DNA from: Pseudothauera rhizosphaerae
GTDB taxonomy: Bacteria; Pseudomonadota; Gammaproteobacteria; Burkholderiales; Rhodocyclaceae
NCBI RefSeq assembly: GCF_004801305.1
Contig: NZ_SSOD01000009.1
Span: 62,001-126,000 of the forward strand
Reading direction: 5' to 3'
Length of the DNA: 64,000 bases
Both the position numbers and the translations under genes were made by a program. Shown one piece after another: positions 1 to 9,965 of this stretch (its first letter is position 1; every line of letters starts with the position of its first letter). Below the pieces are notes generated by a model. The model did no database searches. It saw only the letters and a list, made by a program, of their open reading frames with translations, and had not been told where the DNA came from.

Positions 1-168
1 GGGCGCGCGGTGCCGCTGCACGAAGGCCGGGTGCGCGGCGCCGAGGTGGAGTTCGCCTTCGAACTGGATGCGGGGACGGTGGAGCGCTTCCGCGGCCGGG
101 TGGATGGCGGCCGCATCGTGGCCCAGGCCGACGATGATCCGTTCTGGGAAGCCGAGCGGGCGCCATGA
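1..168 (+). CDS. C-terminal fragment of an unidentified protein
   Basis: An open frame enters at base 1 and ends at TGA 166-168, leaving 55 codons. The visible tail alternates Gly, Val and charged residues (G-R-V-x-G motifs) and ends in DDPFWEAERAP. This resembles the small beta-rich tail of some SAM-dependent methyltransferases, but that is a weak impression and I do not assign a function. The stop overlaps the start of the next gene as ATGA, so the two are probably translationally coupled. Confidence 0.6.
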   Translation, partial: GRAVPLHEGRVRGAEVEFAFELDAGTVERFRGRVDGGRIVAQADDDPFWEAERAP

Positions 169-1523
169 GCGGCCCGCGGCAGGGCGTGGCCGGGGCCGGC
201 CAGCCCCGCGCCAGCCTGTCGGTGATCGACGGCGTGGCGATCATGGTGGGCATCGTCGTCGGCATCGGCATCTTCAAGACGCCCCCGCTGGTGGCGGCCA
301 GCGTCGGCAGCGAGGCGGCCTTCATCGGCGCCTGGCTGGCGGGCGGCGCGATCACCCTGGCCGGGGCGCTGGTCTACGCCGAACTGGCCGCCGCCTACCC
401 GGGCACCGGCGGCGAGTACCACTTTCTGGTGCGCGCCTTCGGACAATCCACCGGCTTTCTGTTCGCCTGGGCGCGCATCTCGGTGATCCAGACCGGCGCG
501 ATTGCCGCGGTGGCCTTCGTCTTCGGCGACTACGCCCAGCAGATCCACGGGCTGGGGCATCGCGGCGCGGCGATCTACGCCGCGCTGGCACTGGTTCTGC
601 TCACCCTGCTCAACCTGGCCGGCACCTTCCACGGCAAGCGTGTGCAGACCCTGTTCACAGCGATCACGCTGCTGGCCGTGCTGGCGGTGGCGCTGGCAGG
701 GCTGGTGGGCAGCGCCGGCGCGGCGGCGCCGGAGCAGGCGGCGGCGGATTCCCCGGCGGTCGGGAGCGGGGCGCCGGGCCTGGCGCTGGTGTTCATCCTG
801 CTCACCTACGGGGGCTGGAACGAGGCCGCCTACCTGTCCGCCGAAGTGCGCGACCTGCGCCGGGACATGGTGCGCATCCTGGTGTTCGGCACGCTGGCCG
901 TCACCGGGGTGTACGTGCTGGTCAATCTGGCCTTTCTGCAGGCGCTCGGGCTGCAGGCGCTGCGGACCAGCGAGGCGGTGGGGGCGGACGTGATGCGCCA
1001 CGCCCTGGGCGCGGAGGCGGCGCTGGCGCTGAGCGCGGTGATCTGCTGTGCGGCGCTGAGCACGCTCAACGGCACGATCTTTACCGGGGCGCGCATCTAT
1101 CACGCCCTGGGGCAGGACATGCCGCCCCTGCGCGCCCTGGGGCTGTGGAACGGCCGGGGCAACAATCCGCGCGTGGCCATCCTGGTCCAGAGCGCCGTGG
1201 CCCTGGTCCTGATCGGCTTCGGTGCGGTGATGCAGGACGGTTTCAGGGCGATGGTGGAATACACCGCGCCGGTGTTCTGGTTCTTCCTGCTGCTGGTGGG
1301 GATCGCCTACTTCGTGCTGCGCCGCCGGGATGCGGGCCGGGAGCGGCCTTTCCGCGCGCCCTGGTATCCGCTCAAGCCGGCCCTGTTCTGCGCGGCCTGC
1401 GCCTGGCTGCTGTATTCCAGCCTGGTCTATACCGGGCTGGGGGCGCTGGTGGGCGTGGCGGTGCTGCTGCTCGGCGTGCCCTTCCTGGTGCTGGTGCGGC
1501 GGCGGATGCCGCCGCCCGGGTGA
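165..1523 (+). CDS. APC-family amino acid permease
   Basis: Inner-membrane transporter of 452 residues, predicted to move amino acids or polyamines by proton symport or exchange. The N-terminus carries the first-helix signature of the amino acid-polyamine-organocation superfamily (MVGIVVGIGIFKTPPLV, with the unwound Gly-x-Gly-Ile-Phe), followed by about twelve hydrophobic segments and a short basic C-terminus. Length is normal for the family. The start overlaps the stop of the upstream gene (ATGA), and no SD beyond coupling is seen. Substrate cannot be read from sequence; eukaryotic-type LAT-like and bacterial YfnA/SteT-like members look alike at this level. It converges on the lipoprotein gene at 1549. 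Confidence 0.88.
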   Translation: MSGPRQGVAGAGQPRASLSVIDGVAIMVGIVVGIGIFKTPPLVAASVGSEAAFIGAWLAGGAITLAGALVYAELAAAYPGTGGEYHFLVRAFGQSTGFLFAWARISVIQTGAIAAVAFVFGDYAQQIHGLGHRGAAIYAALALVLLTLLNLAGTFHGKRVQTLFTAITLLAVLAVALAGLVGSAGAAAPEQAAADSPAVGSGAPGLALVFILLTYGGWNEAAYLSAEVRDLRRDMVRILVFGTLAVTGVYVLVNLAFLQALGLQALRTSEAVGADVMRHALGAEAALALSAVICCAALSTLNGTIFTGARIYHALGQDMPPLRALGLWNGRGNNPRVAILVQSAVALVLIGFGAVMQDGFRAMVEYTAPVFWFFLLLVGIAYFVLRRRDAGRERPFRAPWYPLKPALFCAACAWLLYSSLVYTGLGALVGVAVLLLGVPFLVLVRRRMPPPG

Positions 1524-1548
1524 GGGGCCCGGACGGCGCGGCCGCAGC

Positions 1549-2196
1549 CTACTGCTGCTCGGGAACGATCAGGATTTCCACGCGGCGGTTCTGCGCGCGG
1601 CCGGCGGCGGTGCTGTTGTCGGCGATGGGGCGGCTCAGGCCGTAGCCCACGGCGATCAGGCGGTTGGCCTCCACGCCCTGCTGGATGAGGTAGCTGCGCA
1701 CGCTGGCGGCGCGGTTTTCCGACAGGGTCTGGTTGTAGGACGCGGCGCCGGTGGAGTCCGTGTGGCCTTCCACCTGCACCACGGTGCCGGGGTACTGGCG
1801 GATGCTGCCGGCGAGCTGGCCCAGCACCGGGCGGAACTGGGGCTTCACGTCGGCCCGGTTGGTGTCAAAGGTGATGTTCTCCGGCGCCTGCAGGCGGATG
1901 GTGTCGCCCTGGCGGCTCACCTCCACGCCGCTGCCTTCCATCTGGCGGCGCAGTTCGGCTTCCTGCTTGTCCATCTGGCGGCCGATCAGGCCGCCCACGG
2001 TGGCGCCCACGGCGGCGCCGATCAGCGCGCCCTTGGTGCGGTCGCTGCGGCTCGACACCACGCCGCCGAGCACGGCGCCCGCGCCCGCGCCGATGGTGGC
2101 GCCGGTGGCGGTCTTGGCGTGTTCGCCGGTGTAGGGGTTGGAGGCGCAGGCGCTCAGCATGACGGCGGCGACGGAGGCGACGATCAGCTTGTTCAT
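1549..2196 (-). CDS. OmpA-family lipoprotein with glycine zipper (YiaD-like)
   Basis: 215-residue envelope protein that should tether the outer membrane to peptidoglycan. The start at 2196 is chosen because it follows an AGGAGA SD and begins a lipoprotein signal (MNKLIVASVAAVMLSACAS, lipobox Cys about residue 17); the frame stays open further upstream without such signals. Residues about 30-75 are rich in Gly/Ala with GAxxG repeats (a glycine-zipper segment). Residues about 95-215 form an OmpA_C domain with the peptidoglycan-binding motif GHTDSTGAASYNQTLSENRA and the NRRVEI ending. This matches E. coli YiaD and related proteins. It is single-standing, convergent to the permease. Confidence 0.9.
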   Translation of the reverse strand: MNKLIVASVAAVMLSACASNPYTGEHAKTATGATIGAGAGAVLGGVVSSRSDRTKGALIGAAVGATVGGLIGRQMDKQEAELRRQMEGSGVEVSRQGDTIRLQAPENITFDTNRADVKPQFRPVLGQLAGSIRQYPGTVVQVEGHTDSTGAASYNQTLSENRAASVRSYLIQQGVEANRLIAVGYGLSRPIADNSTAAGRAQNRRVEILIVPEQQ

Positions 2197-2348
2197 GGTT
2201 TTCTCCTCGGGCTGGTTCGCAATGCGGGTTGGACGTGAAAGGGCCCCAATGGTGCAACGGGCCGGCTGGCCGGGGTAGCCCGCGCCGGGGGGCAATTTGT
2301 AAGGGCGTGTCAGCAGCGCAGCATCATACCCGCCCGCCGCAAAAAAAA

Positions 2349-2373
2349 GCCCGCCCCTCTGCGGAGGGCGGGC
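2349..2373 (-). terminator. Rho-independent terminator of the cbb operon
   Basis: Read on the minus strand, GCCCGCC and GGCGGGC arms enclose a short loop and are followed by eight T (bases 2348-2341). It lies about 33 bp beyond the cbbA stop and should end the cbbF-to-cbbA transcript. Confidence 0.88.
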
Positions 2374-2406
2374 CAAGGCCTGAAGTCAGGCAGGGAGCGG
2401 TGGGGC

Positions 2407-3453
2407 TCAGCCGCCTTCGGCGTAGCGGCGCGCCAGCGCGGCGAGGGGTTGCGGCCTGATGCGCGCGGCCTGGCCGGCGCAGCCGAAGGCCTCGAAGCGG
2501 GCGCGGCAGATGTCGCGCGCGGCCGCGGTGGCGGCGCGGAACACCTTGCGCGGGTCGAATTCCTTGCGGTCCTCGTGGAGCAGGCGGCGCATGGCGCCCG
2601 TCATGGCCAGGCGCAGGTCGGTGTCGATGTTCACCTTGCGCACGCCGTTGCGGATGCCCGCGACGATGGCCTCCACCGGCACGCCGTAGGTCTCGCCGAT
2701 CTCGCCGCCGTGCTCGCGGATGATGGCCAGCCACTCCTGCGGCACGCTGGAGGAGCCGTGCATGACCAGATGGGTGTCGGGAATGCGCTGGTGGATGGCG
2801 GCGATGCGGGCGATGTCCAGGATGTCGCCGGTGGGCGGGCGGGTGAACTTGTAGGCCCCATGGCTGGTGCCGATGGCCACCGCCAGCGCGTCCACGCCGG
2901 TGGCGGCGACGAAGTCCGCGGCCTGGGTCGGGTCGGTGAGCATCTGGCCGTGGTCCAGCGCGCCTTCCGCGCCCACACCGTCCTCCTCGCCCGCGCGGCC
3001 GGTTTCCAGCGATCCCAGGCAGCCCAGCTCGCCTTCCACCGACACGCCCACCGCGTGGGCCATCTCCACCACGCGGCGGGTGATGGCCACGTTGTAGGCG
3101 TAGCTCGCGGGGGTCTTCATGTCCTCCTTCAGCGAGCCGTCCATCATCACGCTGGTGAAGCCGGAGCGGATCGCCTGCTGGCATACGGCGGGGCTGGCGC
3201 CGTGGTCCTGGTGCAGGCAGACGGGGATGTCCGGCCATTCCTCCACCGCCGCGGCCACCATGTGGCGCAGGAAGGCCTCGCCCGCGTAGCCGCGGGCGCC
3301 GGCCGAGGCCTGCAGGATGACCGGGCTGGCCGTCTCCGCGGCGGCCTGCATGATGGCGTGGATCTGTTCCATGTTGTTGATGTTGAAGGCCGGCACGCCG
3401 TAGCCGTGTTCGGCGGCGTGGTCCAGCAACTGGCGCAGGGCGATCATCGCCAT
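2407..3453 (-). CDS. cbbA: Fructose-bisphosphate aldolase, class II, Calvin subtype
   Basis: 348-residue zinc aldolase joining DHAP with GAP to fructose 1,6-bisphosphate (or with E4P to sedoheptulose 1,7-bisphosphate) in the Calvin cycle. The class II motifs are present: HQDHG at residues 81-85 (catalytic Asp, zinc His), the GxGSLETG region, HGSSSVPQ, and NIDTD near residue 283. The length and motifs fit the Calvin-cycle subtype rather than the E. coli FbaA type. Last gene of the operon, 26 bp after cbbK, with a GGAG-type SD before the ATG at 3453. A second, clearly diverged copy lies at 12244-13308; this one has the shorter, Arg-rich C-terminus. Confidence 0.95.
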   Translation of the reverse strand: MAMIALRQLLDHAAEHGYGVPAFNINNMEQIHAIMQAAAETASPVILQASAGARGYAGEAFLRHMVAAAVEEWPDIPVCLHQDHGASPAVCQQAIRSGFTSVMMDGSLKEDMKTPASYAYNVAITRRVVEMAHAVGVSVEGELGCLGSLETGRAGEEDGVGAEGALDHGQMLTDPTQAADFVAATGVDALAVAIGTSHGAYKFTRPPTGDILDIARIAAIHQRIPDTHLVMHGSSSVPQEWLAIIREHGGEIGETYGVPVEAIVAGIRNGVRKVNIDTDLRLAMTGAMRRLLHEDRKEFDPRKVFRAATAAARDICRARFEAFGCAGQAARIRPQPLAALARRYAEGG

Positions 3454-3479
3454 GGGGGCTCCTCCGTGTGTGTCCGGGC

Positions 3480-4742
3480 TCAGGCGGCCTCGGGTTCGTT
3501 TTCGAAGCGCGGCACCGGGACGATGCGCCGGCTGTTGGGCAGCGCGCGGGCGCGCAGGGCGGCCACCGCGGGCAGTTCGCGGCCTTCGAGGAATTCCAGG
3601 AAGGCGCCGCCGCCGGTGGAGACGTAGTCGATGCGTTCGCCCACGCCGAAGGCCGCGATGGCGGCCAGGGTGTCGCCGCCGCCGGCGATGGAATGGGCCG
3701 GGCTGGCGGCGACGGCCTCGGCCAGCGCACGGGTGCCGGCGGCAAAGGGGGCGAGTTCGAACACGCCCAGCGGGCCGTTCCACACGATGGTGCCGGCCGC
3801 GGCCAGCACGCCGGCCAGCGCGGCGCGGCTGGCCGGGCCCACGTCCAGGATCATCTCGCCGGGCGGCACCGCGGAAGTGGCGCGCACCGTCCCCCGGGCA
3901 TCGGCCGCGCAGCGTCCGGCGGTGACCACGTCCTCCGGCAGCCACAGCCGTGCGCCGCGCCGGGCGAGGCGCTGCTCCACGCGGGCGGCGGCGTCCAGCA
4001 GGGCGGGCTCGAACAGGGACGTGCCCACCGGCCCGCCGCGGGCGGCGAGGAAGGTATTGGCGATGCCGCCGCCGGCCACCAGTACGTCCACGCGGTCGGC
4101 CAGTGTCTCCAGCACGCCGAGCTTGGTGGACACCTTGGCGCCGCCGACGATGGCCACCAGCGGACGGGCCGGGCCGGCCAGCGCGTGGCCGAGGGCATCC
4201 AGCTCCGCGGCCATCAGCGGGCCGGCGCAGGCGGCGGGGGCGGCCAGGGCCAGGGCGTGGGTGGTGCATTCGGCGCGGTGGGCGGCGCCGAAGGCGTCAT
4301 TGACGTAGAGGTCGATCCAGCTCGCGATGCAGGCGGCGAGCCGCGGGTCGTCGGCCTTCTCGCCCCGGTTGCCGCGGCAGTTTTCCAGCAGCACCGCGTC
4401 GCCCGGCGCCACCTCGAAGGCGCCGCCCACCCAGTCGCACACCAGGGGCACCGGACGGCCGAGTAGTTCCGCCAGGCGCGCGGCCACCGGGGCGAGGGTG
4501 TCCTGCGCGCCCAGCGCGCCTTCCCGCGGGCGGCCCAGGTGGGAGGCGAGCATGACCGCCGCGCCGGATTGCAGGCACAGGCGGATGCCGGGCAGGGCGG
4601 CGCGGATGCGGCTGTCGTCGGCGATGCCCCCGTCGGCGGCCAGCGGCACGTTGAAGTCGGCGCGGATGAACACGCGCTGGCCGCGCAGGCGGCCGTCGCG
4701 GGCGAAGTCTTCCAGGCGCAGGAAGGCGGGCGTGCCCATCAT
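3480..4742 (-). CDS. cbbK: Phosphoglycerate kinase (Calvin operon copy)
   Basis: 420-residue kinase that phosphorylates 3-phosphoglycerate to 1,3-bisphosphoglycerate with ATP. Signature [11 protein letters not shown] near residues 23-33, the SHLGRP substrate loop, the GGAKVSTK motif and the C-terminal GGGDTLAAI nucleotide loop are intact. The ATG at 4742 overlaps the cbbG stop (ATGATG around TGA), so translation is coupled; a second in-frame ATG follows immediately at 4739. It is longer than the usual bacterial enzyme (about 390-400) because of a proline/arginine-rich tail after the [13 protein letters not shown] motif. It differs strongly from the pgk at 33842, so the two are old paralogues or of separate origin. 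Confidence 0.95.
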   Translation of the reverse strand: MMGTPAFLRLEDFARDGRLRGQRVFIRADFNVPLAADGGIADDSRIRAALPGIRLCLQSGAAVMLASHLGRPREGALGAQDTLAPVAARLAELLGRPVPLVCDWVGGAFEVAPGDAVLLENCRGNRGEKADDPRLAACIASWIDLYVNDAFGAAHRAECTTHALALAAPAACAGPLMAAELDALGHALAGPARPLVAIVGGAKVSTKLGVLETLADRVDVLVAGGGIANTFLAARGGPVGTSLFEPALLDAAARVEQRLARRGARLWLPEDVVTAGRCAADARGTVRATSAVPPGEMILDVGPASRAALAGVLAAAGTIVWNGPLGVFELAPFAAGTRALAEAVAASPAHSIAGGGDTLAAIAAFGVGERIDYVSTGGGAFLEFLEGRELPAVAALRARALPNSRRIVPVPRFENEPEAA

Positions 4743-5749
4743 GCGGCCTCCATCATCGCCACCGCGGTGTCCAGCATGCGGTTGGAGAAACCCCATTCGT
4801 TGTCGTACCAGGCGGTGACCTTGACCAGGTCGCCCTCCACCCGGGTCAGGGTGGCGTCGAAGATGCTGGAATGGGGGTCGTGGTTGAAGTCGCAGGACAC
4901 CAGGGGCAGGTCGTTCACCGCCAGGATGCCGTGCAGGGCGCCGTGGGCGGCTTCGCGCACCAGGTCGTTCACCTCGGTCACGCTGGTCGGCCGGCCGGCG
5001 AGGAAGGTGAAGTCGGTGAAGGACACGTTGGGCGTGGGCACGCGCACGGCGAAGCCGTCCAGCTTGCCCGCCAGCTCCGGCAGCACCAGACCCACCGCGG
5101 CGGCGGCCCCGGTGCGGGTGGGGATCATGGACAGGGTGGCGCTGCGGGCGCGGCGCAGGTCGGCGTGGTGGACGTCGATCAGCACCTGGTCGTTGGTGTA
5201 GGAATGCACCGTGGTCATCAGCCCGCGCACGATGCCCAGCGGGCGGTGCAGGGCCCAGGCCAGCGGCGCCAGGCAGTTGGTGGTGCAACTGGCGTTGGAC
5301 ACCACCCGGTGTTCCCGGCGCAGGGTCTGGTGGTTGACGCCGTACACGATGGTGGCATCCACGTCGGCGCCGCCGGGGGCGGAGATCAGCACCCTGGCCG
5401 CGCCCGCGTCCAGGTGGGCGGCGGCCCTGGCCTTGGTGGTGAAAAGGCCCGTGCATTCCAGCACCACGTCGATGCCCAGGTCGCCCCAGGGCAGGCGGGC
5501 CGGGTCGCGCTCGGCGAACACGCGGATGGGCCGGCCGTCCACCGTGAGGCGGTCGGCGCCGACTTCGATGGAATGGGGGAAGGGGCCGTGCACGCTGTCG
5601 TAGCGGGTCAGGTGGGCGTTGGTCTGGGCGTCGCCCAGGTCGTTGATGGCGACGATCTCGACCGGGTGGCGGCGGCCGTTCTCGAAGTGGGCGCGCAGCA
5701 CGTTGCGTCCGATGCGGCCGTAGCCGTTGATGGCGACTCTGAAGGTCAC
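4739..5749 (-). CDS. cbbG: Glyceraldehyde-3-phosphate dehydrogenase, type I (Calvin operon copy)
   Basis: 336-residue dehydrogenase reducing 1,3-bisphosphoglycerate to glyceraldehyde 3-phosphate. The Rossmann start [10 protein letters not shown] and the active site SNASCTTNC (Cys155) are plain, as are TKTG-type phosphate contacts in the form PTRTGAA and the [12 protein letters not shown] ending. The start at 5749 has an AGGAGACAG-like SD. It is separated from cbbT by 103 bp carrying a REP-like palindrome (5790-5850), which may modulate expression of the distal genes. Gap paralogues in this window are at 36161 (gap) and 35049 (epd). Confidence 0.95.
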   Translation of the reverse strand: MTFRVAINGYGRIGRNVLRAHFENGRRHPVEIVAINDLGDAQTNAHLTRYDSVHGPFPHSIEVGADRLTVDGRPIRVFAERDPARLPWGDLGIDVVLECTGLFTTKARAAAHLDAGAARVLISAPGGADVDATIVYGVNHQTLRREHRVVSNASCTTNCLAPLAWALHRPLGIVRGLMTTVHSYTNDQVLIDVHHADLRRARSATLSMIPTRTGAAAAVGLVLPELAGKLDGFAVRVPTPNVSFTDFTFLAGRPTSVTEVNDLVREAAHGALHGILAVNDLPLVSCDFNHDPHSSIFDATLTRVEGDLVKVTAWYDNEWGFSNRMLDTAVAMMEAA

Positions 5750-5789
5750 GTCTGTCTCCTCTCGGATGGTAGGTAAGGGAAATTCACCG

Positions 5790-5850
5790 GCCGCATCGCG
5801 GGCAAGCCCGCTCCTACCGTGGCGTAGGAGCGGGCTTGCCCGCGATCGGC
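5790..5850. repeat. REP-like inverted repeat, copy 1
   Basis: Two arms built on the same unit, GCGGGCAAGCCCGCTCCTAC at 5798-5817 and its reverse complement starting at GTAGGAG 5824, face each other across a 6-bp gap. The unit itself is palindromic at GGGCAAGCCC. It falls between the cbbT stop and the cbbG start. The same unit occurs at 39397-39464. Comparable sequences are known as REP elements in Pseudomonas and other proteobacteria. Confidence 0.85.
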
Positions 5851-5852
5851 GT

Positions 5853-7877
5853 CTAGAGGAGCCGGCGGGCGGTGTCGGCCACCCGTTCGGCGGTGAAGCC
5901 GAAGAGGGCGGCGAGATCCGACGCAGGCGCGGATTCGCCGAAGCGGTCGATGCCCACCACGGCGGCGCGGGGCGCGCCGGCCAGGTATTTCCACCAGAAG
6001 TCCGGCTGGGCCGCCTCCACCGCGACGCGGGGCACGCCCGGCGGCAGCACGGCGGCGCGCCAGGCGGCGTCCTGGCGGTCGAAGGCGGCGGTGCAGGGCA
6101 TGGACACCACGCGCACGGGAATGCCGTCGGCCTGCAGGAGGCCGCGGGCCTCCACGGCCAGGGCGATCTCGGAGCCGGTGGCGATCAGCACCAGCGCCGG
6201 CCTGGCGCCGGCCGTCTCGGCCAGCACGTAGCCGCCGCGGGCGATGTCTTCGAGCTGGTCGATGGTGCGCGGCTGGTGGGGCAGGTTCTGGCGCGAGAGG
6301 GCGAGCAGGGCGGGGCCGCGGCGCTGCACCGCGGCGTTCCAGGCGGCCTGGGCTTCCACCGCGTCGCAGGGGCGCCATACGTCCAGGCCGGGAATCAGGC
6401 GCAGGCTGGGCAGGTGTTCCACGGGCTGGTGGGTGGGGCCGTCCTCGCCCAGGCCGATGGAGTCGTGGGTCATGACGTAGACCACGCGCTGGCCGAGCAG
6501 CGCGCTCATGCGGATGGCGTTGCGGGCGTAGTCGGAGAACACCAGGAAGGTGGCGCCGAAGGGCAGGAAGCCGCCGTGCAGGGCGATGCCGTTGAGCGCC
6601 GCGGCCATGCCGAATTCCCGCACGCCCCAGTTGATGTGGCGGCCGGGCTGGTCGGCGCGCACGGCGCCGCAGCCGGGCCAGTCGGTGAGGTTGGAATGGG
6701 TGAGGTCGGCCGAACCGCCCAGCAGCTCCGGCAGCGCCCGGGCCAGCCGGGCGATGGCGTGCTGGCTGGCCTTGCGGGTGGCGACGGTGGCGGCGTCCTT
6801 GTCCACGCCGCGCAGGATGGCGTGCGCCAGCACCTGGAAGCCCACCGGCAGCCGGCCCGCCGTGCGGCGCTCGAACTCGGCCGCGGCCTCGGGCCAGGCG
6901 GTGCGGTAGGCCTCGAAGATGGTGTGCCAGGCGGCGCGGCGCTCGGCGCCCGCGGCGCGGGCGTCCATGGCGGCGCGCACTTCCTCGGGAACCTCGAAAG
7001 GATCGTGGGGCCAGCCCAGTTCCTCCCGGGTGGCGGCCACCTCGTCCTCGCCCAGCGGGGCGCCGTGCACGTCCGCCGTGCCGGCCCGCACCGGGCTGCC
7101 GCGGCCTATAGTGGTGCGGCAGCAGATCAGCGTGGGGCCGGCGTCCTTTTCCGCGTTGGCCAGCGCCTTGCGGATGGCCCGGTCCACCGCGGCCACGTCG
7201 TGGCCGTCCACCGCCTCGACGACGTTCCAGCCGTAGGCCATGAAGCGGGCCGGGGTGTCGTCGGCGAACCAGCCGGCGACGTTGCCGTCGATGGAGATGC
7301 GGTTGTCGTCCCACAGGGCGATGAGCTTCGAGAGGCGCTGCACGCCGGCGAAGGAGGCCGCCTCGTGGCTGAGGCCTTCCATCAGGCAGCCGTCGCCCAG
7401 GAAGACCCAGGTGCGGTGGTCCACGATGTCGCAGCCCGGGCGGTTGAATTCCCGCGCCAGCAGCTTCTCTGCGAGTGCCATGCCGACCGCGTTGGCGAAG
7501 CCCTGGCCCAGCGGCCCGGTGGTGGTCTCCACGCCGGGTGTGAGGCCGTGTTCCGGGTGGCCGGGAGTCTTGCTGTGCAACTGGCGGAAGCGCTTCAACT
7601 CGTCCAGGGGCAGGTCGTAGCCGGTGAGGTGCAGCAGGCCGTAGAGCAGCATGGAGCCGTGGCCGTTGGAGAGCACGAAGCGGTCCCGGTCGGCCCAGGC
7701 GGGGTCGGCCGGGTCGTGCCTGACGTGGCGGGTCCACAGGGCGACGGCGATTTCGGCCATGCCCATGGGCATGCCGGGGTGGCCGGATTTGGCCTGCTCC
7801 ACGGCGTCGATGGCGAGAAAGCGCAGCGCGTTGGCGCACAGGGTGTCCATGGCGGCGGTTTCGATGCGCATGTTCAT
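5853..7877 (-). CDS. cbbT: Transketolase (Calvin operon copy)
   Basis: 674-residue thiamine-diphosphate enzyme transferring two-carbon units between ketoses and aldoses to regenerate pentose phosphates. Visible motifs: GHPGMPMG substrate site near residue 34, the ThDP-binding GDGCLMEG ... N region, HGAPLG, and the central [19 protein letters not shown] pyrimidine-binding motif, then [15 protein letters not shown]. The ATG at 7877 follows AGGAGA. It is 11 bp after cbbP, so in the same transcript. The second copy is at 37252; this one has more Ala/Arg substitutions in the middle domain. Confidence 0.96.
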   Translation of the reverse strand: MNMRIETAAMDTLCANALRFLAIDAVEQAKSGHPGMPMGMAEIAVALWTRHVRHDPADPAWADRDRFVLSNGHGSMLLYGLLHLTGYDLPLDELKRFRQLHSKTPGHPEHGLTPGVETTTGPLGQGFANAVGMALAEKLLAREFNRPGCDIVDHRTWVFLGDGCLMEGLSHEAASFAGVQRLSKLIALWDDNRISIDGNVAGWFADDTPARFMAYGWNVVEAVDGHDVAAVDRAIRKALANAEKDAGPTLICCRTTIGRGSPVRAGTADVHGAPLGEDEVAATREELGWPHDPFEVPEEVRAAMDARAAGAERRAAWHTIFEAYRTAWPEAAAEFERRTAGRLPVGFQVLAHAILRGVDKDAATVATRKASQHAIARLARALPELLGGSADLTHSNLTDWPGCGAVRADQPGRHINWGVREFGMAAALNGIALHGGFLPFGATFLVFSDYARNAIRMSALLGQRVVYVMTHDSIGLGEDGPTHQPVEHLPSLRLIPGLDVWRPCDAVEAQAAWNAAVQRRGPALLALSRQNLPHQPRTIDQLEDIARGGYVLAETAGARPALVLIATGSEIALAVEARGLLQADGIPVRVVSMPCTAAFDRQDAAWRAAVLPPGVPRVAVEAAQPDFWWKYLAGAPRAAVVGIDRFGESAPASDLAALFGFTAERVADTARRLL

Positions 7878-7888
7878 GGGCGGTCTCC

Positions 7889-8767
7889 TCAGAGCAGCTT
7901 CTTGCGCCGCTCGACGAGGCGCCAGATGAAGGGGGTGAAGATGAGCTGCATCGCCAGTTCCATCTTTCCGCCCGGCACCACGATGGTGTTGGCGCGGCTC
8001 ATGAAGGAGCGGTCGATCATGTTCAGCAGGTAGGGGAAGTCGATGCCCTTGGGGTTGGCGAAGCGGATCACCACCATGCTCTCGTCGGCCGTCGGCACCG
8101 CGCGGGCGATGAAGGGGTTGGAGGTGTCCACCATGGGCACGCGCTGGAAATTCACGTGGGTGCGGGCGAACTGGGGACAGATGTAGTGCACGTAGTCGTG
8201 CATGCGGCGCAGGATGGTGTCGGTGACCGCCTCGGTGGAGTAGCCGCGCAGGCTCTTGTCCCGGTGCAGCTTCTGGATCCATTCCAGGTTCACCACCGGC
8301 ACCACGCCGATCAGGAGATCCGGGTAGCGGGCCACGTCGGCCGTCTCGGTGACCACGGCGCCGTGCAGGCCCTCGTAGAACAGCAGGTCGCTGCCGGGCG
8401 GCAGCTCTTCCCAGGGGGTGAAGGTGCCGGGCTGCTGGCCGTAGGGTTCGGCTTCTTCCGCGTTGTGCAGGTACTTGCGGCGCCTGCCGCGGCCGCTTTC
8501 GGCATAGTCGCGGAAGAGCCGTTCCAGTTCCTCGAACAGGTTGGCCTCGGGGCCGAAGTGGGAGAAGTGCGAGAGCTGGCCGCCGGCTTCGAATTCGGCC
8601 ATTTTCTCGCGCATGGCCACGCGGTCGTAGGCGTGGAAGCTGTCGCCCTCGATCACCGCGGCGCTCACGCCCTCGCGGCGGAAGATTTCCTCGAAGGTGC
8701 GCTGCACGGTGCTGGTGCCCGCGCCGGACGAGCCAGTGATGGCGACGATGGGGTGGCGCTCGGACAT
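7889..8767 (-). CDS. cbbP: Phosphoribulokinase (Calvin operon copy)
   Basis: 292-residue kinase that makes ribulose 1,5-bisphosphate from ribulose 5-phosphate and ATP, the step that commits carbon to RuBisCO. Walker A is GSSGAGTST (residues 12-20), then [10 protein letters not shown] (substrate Asp/His), [12 protein letters not shown], and FYEGLHGA. The length matches the octameric proteobacterial class, which is NADH-activated, rather than the plant/cyanobacterial class. It lies 21 bp after cbbF. The presence of a second prk at 39463 is notable, because this enzyme has no role outside the Calvin cycle. Confidence 0.96.
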   Translation of the reverse strand: MSERHPIVAITGSSGAGTSTVQRTFEEIFRREGVSAAVIEGDSFHAYDRVAMREKMAEFEAGGQLSHFSHFGPEANLFEELERLFRDYAESGRGRRRKYLHNAEEAEPYGQQPGTFTPWEELPPGSDLLFYEGLHGAVVTETADVARYPDLLIGVVPVVNLEWIQKLHRDKSLRGYSTEAVTDTILRRMHDYVHYICPQFARTHVNFQRVPMVDTSNPFIARAVPTADESMVVIRFANPKGIDFPYLLNMIDRSFMSRANTIVVPGGKMELAMQLIFTPFIWRLVERRKKLL

Positions 8768-8788
8768 GGCGTCCTCCTGGACCGGGGG

Positions 8789-9862
8789 TCAGTGCTGCAG
8801 GAACAGGCTGCGGTCGTGGAACAGGGGCAGCTCCGTGTCCGGCACGGCGGCGGGTTCCGCGTGGTAGCGTTCGATGCGCTCGACTTCCTCCCGCGAGCCG
8901 AACACGAAGCCGATGCGCTGGTGCAGGGCCTCGGGTGGCACGGCGAGGAGCGGGCGGTCGCCGGTGGAGGCGCGTCCGCCGGCCTGCTCGACGATCATGC
9001 CGATGGGGTTGCATTCGTAGAGCAGGCGCAGCCGCCCCGGCCTGGCCGGGTCCTTGCGGTCGCGGGGGTAGAGGAAGACGCCGCCGCGCATCAGGATGCG
9101 GTGGGTCTCGGCCACCAGGGAGGCGATCCAGCGCATGTTGAAGTCCTCCCCCCGCGGCCCGGTGCGTCCGGCCAGGCATTCGTCCACGTAGCGGCGCACC
9201 GGCGGCTCCCAGAAGCGGGCGTTGGAGGCGTTGATGGCGAACTCGCGGGTGGATTCGGGGATGCGGATGTCCGGGTGGGTGAGGAAGAACTCGCCCAGGA
9301 TGGGGTCCAGCGTGAAGCCGGCCACGCCGTCGCCCACGGTCAGCACCAGCATCGTCGAAGGGCCGTAGATGGCGTAGCCGGCGGCCACCTGGCGCTCGCC
9401 GGGCTGCAGGAAGTCGGCGGTGTCGGCGTCCTCGCCCGGCACGGGTGCGCGCAGCACGGAGAAGATCGAACCCACGGCCACGTTCACGTCGGTGTTGGAC
9501 GAGCCGTCCAGCGGGTCGAAGGCCAGCAGGTACTTGCCGCGCCCGTTGCCCGCGGGCAGGGGGATGGGTTCCTCGTTCTCCTCCGACACCATGCCGGCCA
9601 GGTCGCCGCCCCAGTGGGTGGCGCGCAGGAAGATTTCGTCGGCCAGCACGTCCAGCTTCTTCTGCGTCTCGCCCTGCACGTTCTCGCGTTCCAGGCTGCC
9701 GAGCACGCCGGCCAGCGCGCCGTGCGCCACCGCGCGGGAGATCGCCTTGCAGGCCTGGGCGACCTGCAGCAGCAGGGCGTTGAGTTCGCCGGTGGCGCCC
9801 GGATGGCGGCGGCGCTGGGTGATCAGGTATTCGGTGAGGGTGGTGCGCTCGATGGAAAACAT
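8789..9862 (-). CDS. cbbF: Fructose-1,6-bisphosphatase, class I
   Basis: 357-residue phosphatase hydrolysing fructose 1,6-bisphosphate (and possibly sedoheptulose bisphosphate) in the Calvin cycle and gluconeogenesis. The metal-binding FDPLDGSSN lies at residues 115-123, with VSEENEE upstream and [15 protein letters not shown] near the end. The start at 9862 is preceded by a GGGGA element at slightly long spacing; upstream in-frame codons lie in the operator region, so a longer form is unlikely. First gene of the operon, divergent from cbbR. It is the only FBPase in the window, so it may serve both carbon sets. Confidence 0.94.
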   Translation of the reverse strand: MFSIERTTLTEYLITQRRRHPGATGELNALLLQVAQACKAISRAVAHGALAGVLGSLERENVQGETQKKLDVLADEIFLRATHWGGDLAGMVSEENEEPIPLPAGNGRGKYLLAFDPLDGSSNTDVNVAVGSIFSVLRAPVPGEDADTADFLQPGERQVAAGYAIYGPSTMLVLTVGDGVAGFTLDPILGEFFLTHPDIRIPESTREFAINASNARFWEPPVRRYVDECLAGRTGPRGEDFNMRWIASLVAETHRILMRGGVFLYPRDRKDPARPGRLRLLYECNPIGMIVEQAGGRASTGDRPLLAVPPEALHQRIGFVFGSREEVERIERYHAEPAAVPDTELPLFHDRSLFLQH

Positions 9863-9908
9863 GCCGATGTCCCCGCCTTGTTTATCGTTGTCGTGACAGG
9901 AGAGTAAG

Positions 9909-9930
9909 TATTTGGTGAAATAAGCACCAA
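9909..9930. promoter_or_regulatory. Candidate CbbR operator
   Basis: TTGGTG (9912-9917) and CACCAA (9925-9930) form a perfect 6-bp inverted repeat with a 7-bp spacer. It is nested with TATTT-GGTG-AAATA (9909-9922), giving a T-N11-A arrangement typical of LysR-type sites. It sits in the short AT-rich gap between cbbF and cbbR, which is where CbbR binds in other autotrophs. Binding itself is inference. Confidence 0.65.
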
Positions 9931-9965
9931 TGATGTTTTTTGCGAGTTTTAGATAAGGAATCCTG

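Noticed and set aside
5853-9179. A transketolase-kinase fusion suggested by a continuous frame
   Set aside because: The frame upstream of 7877 is a shadow of cbbP and cbbF; the transketolase has its own ATG and SD.
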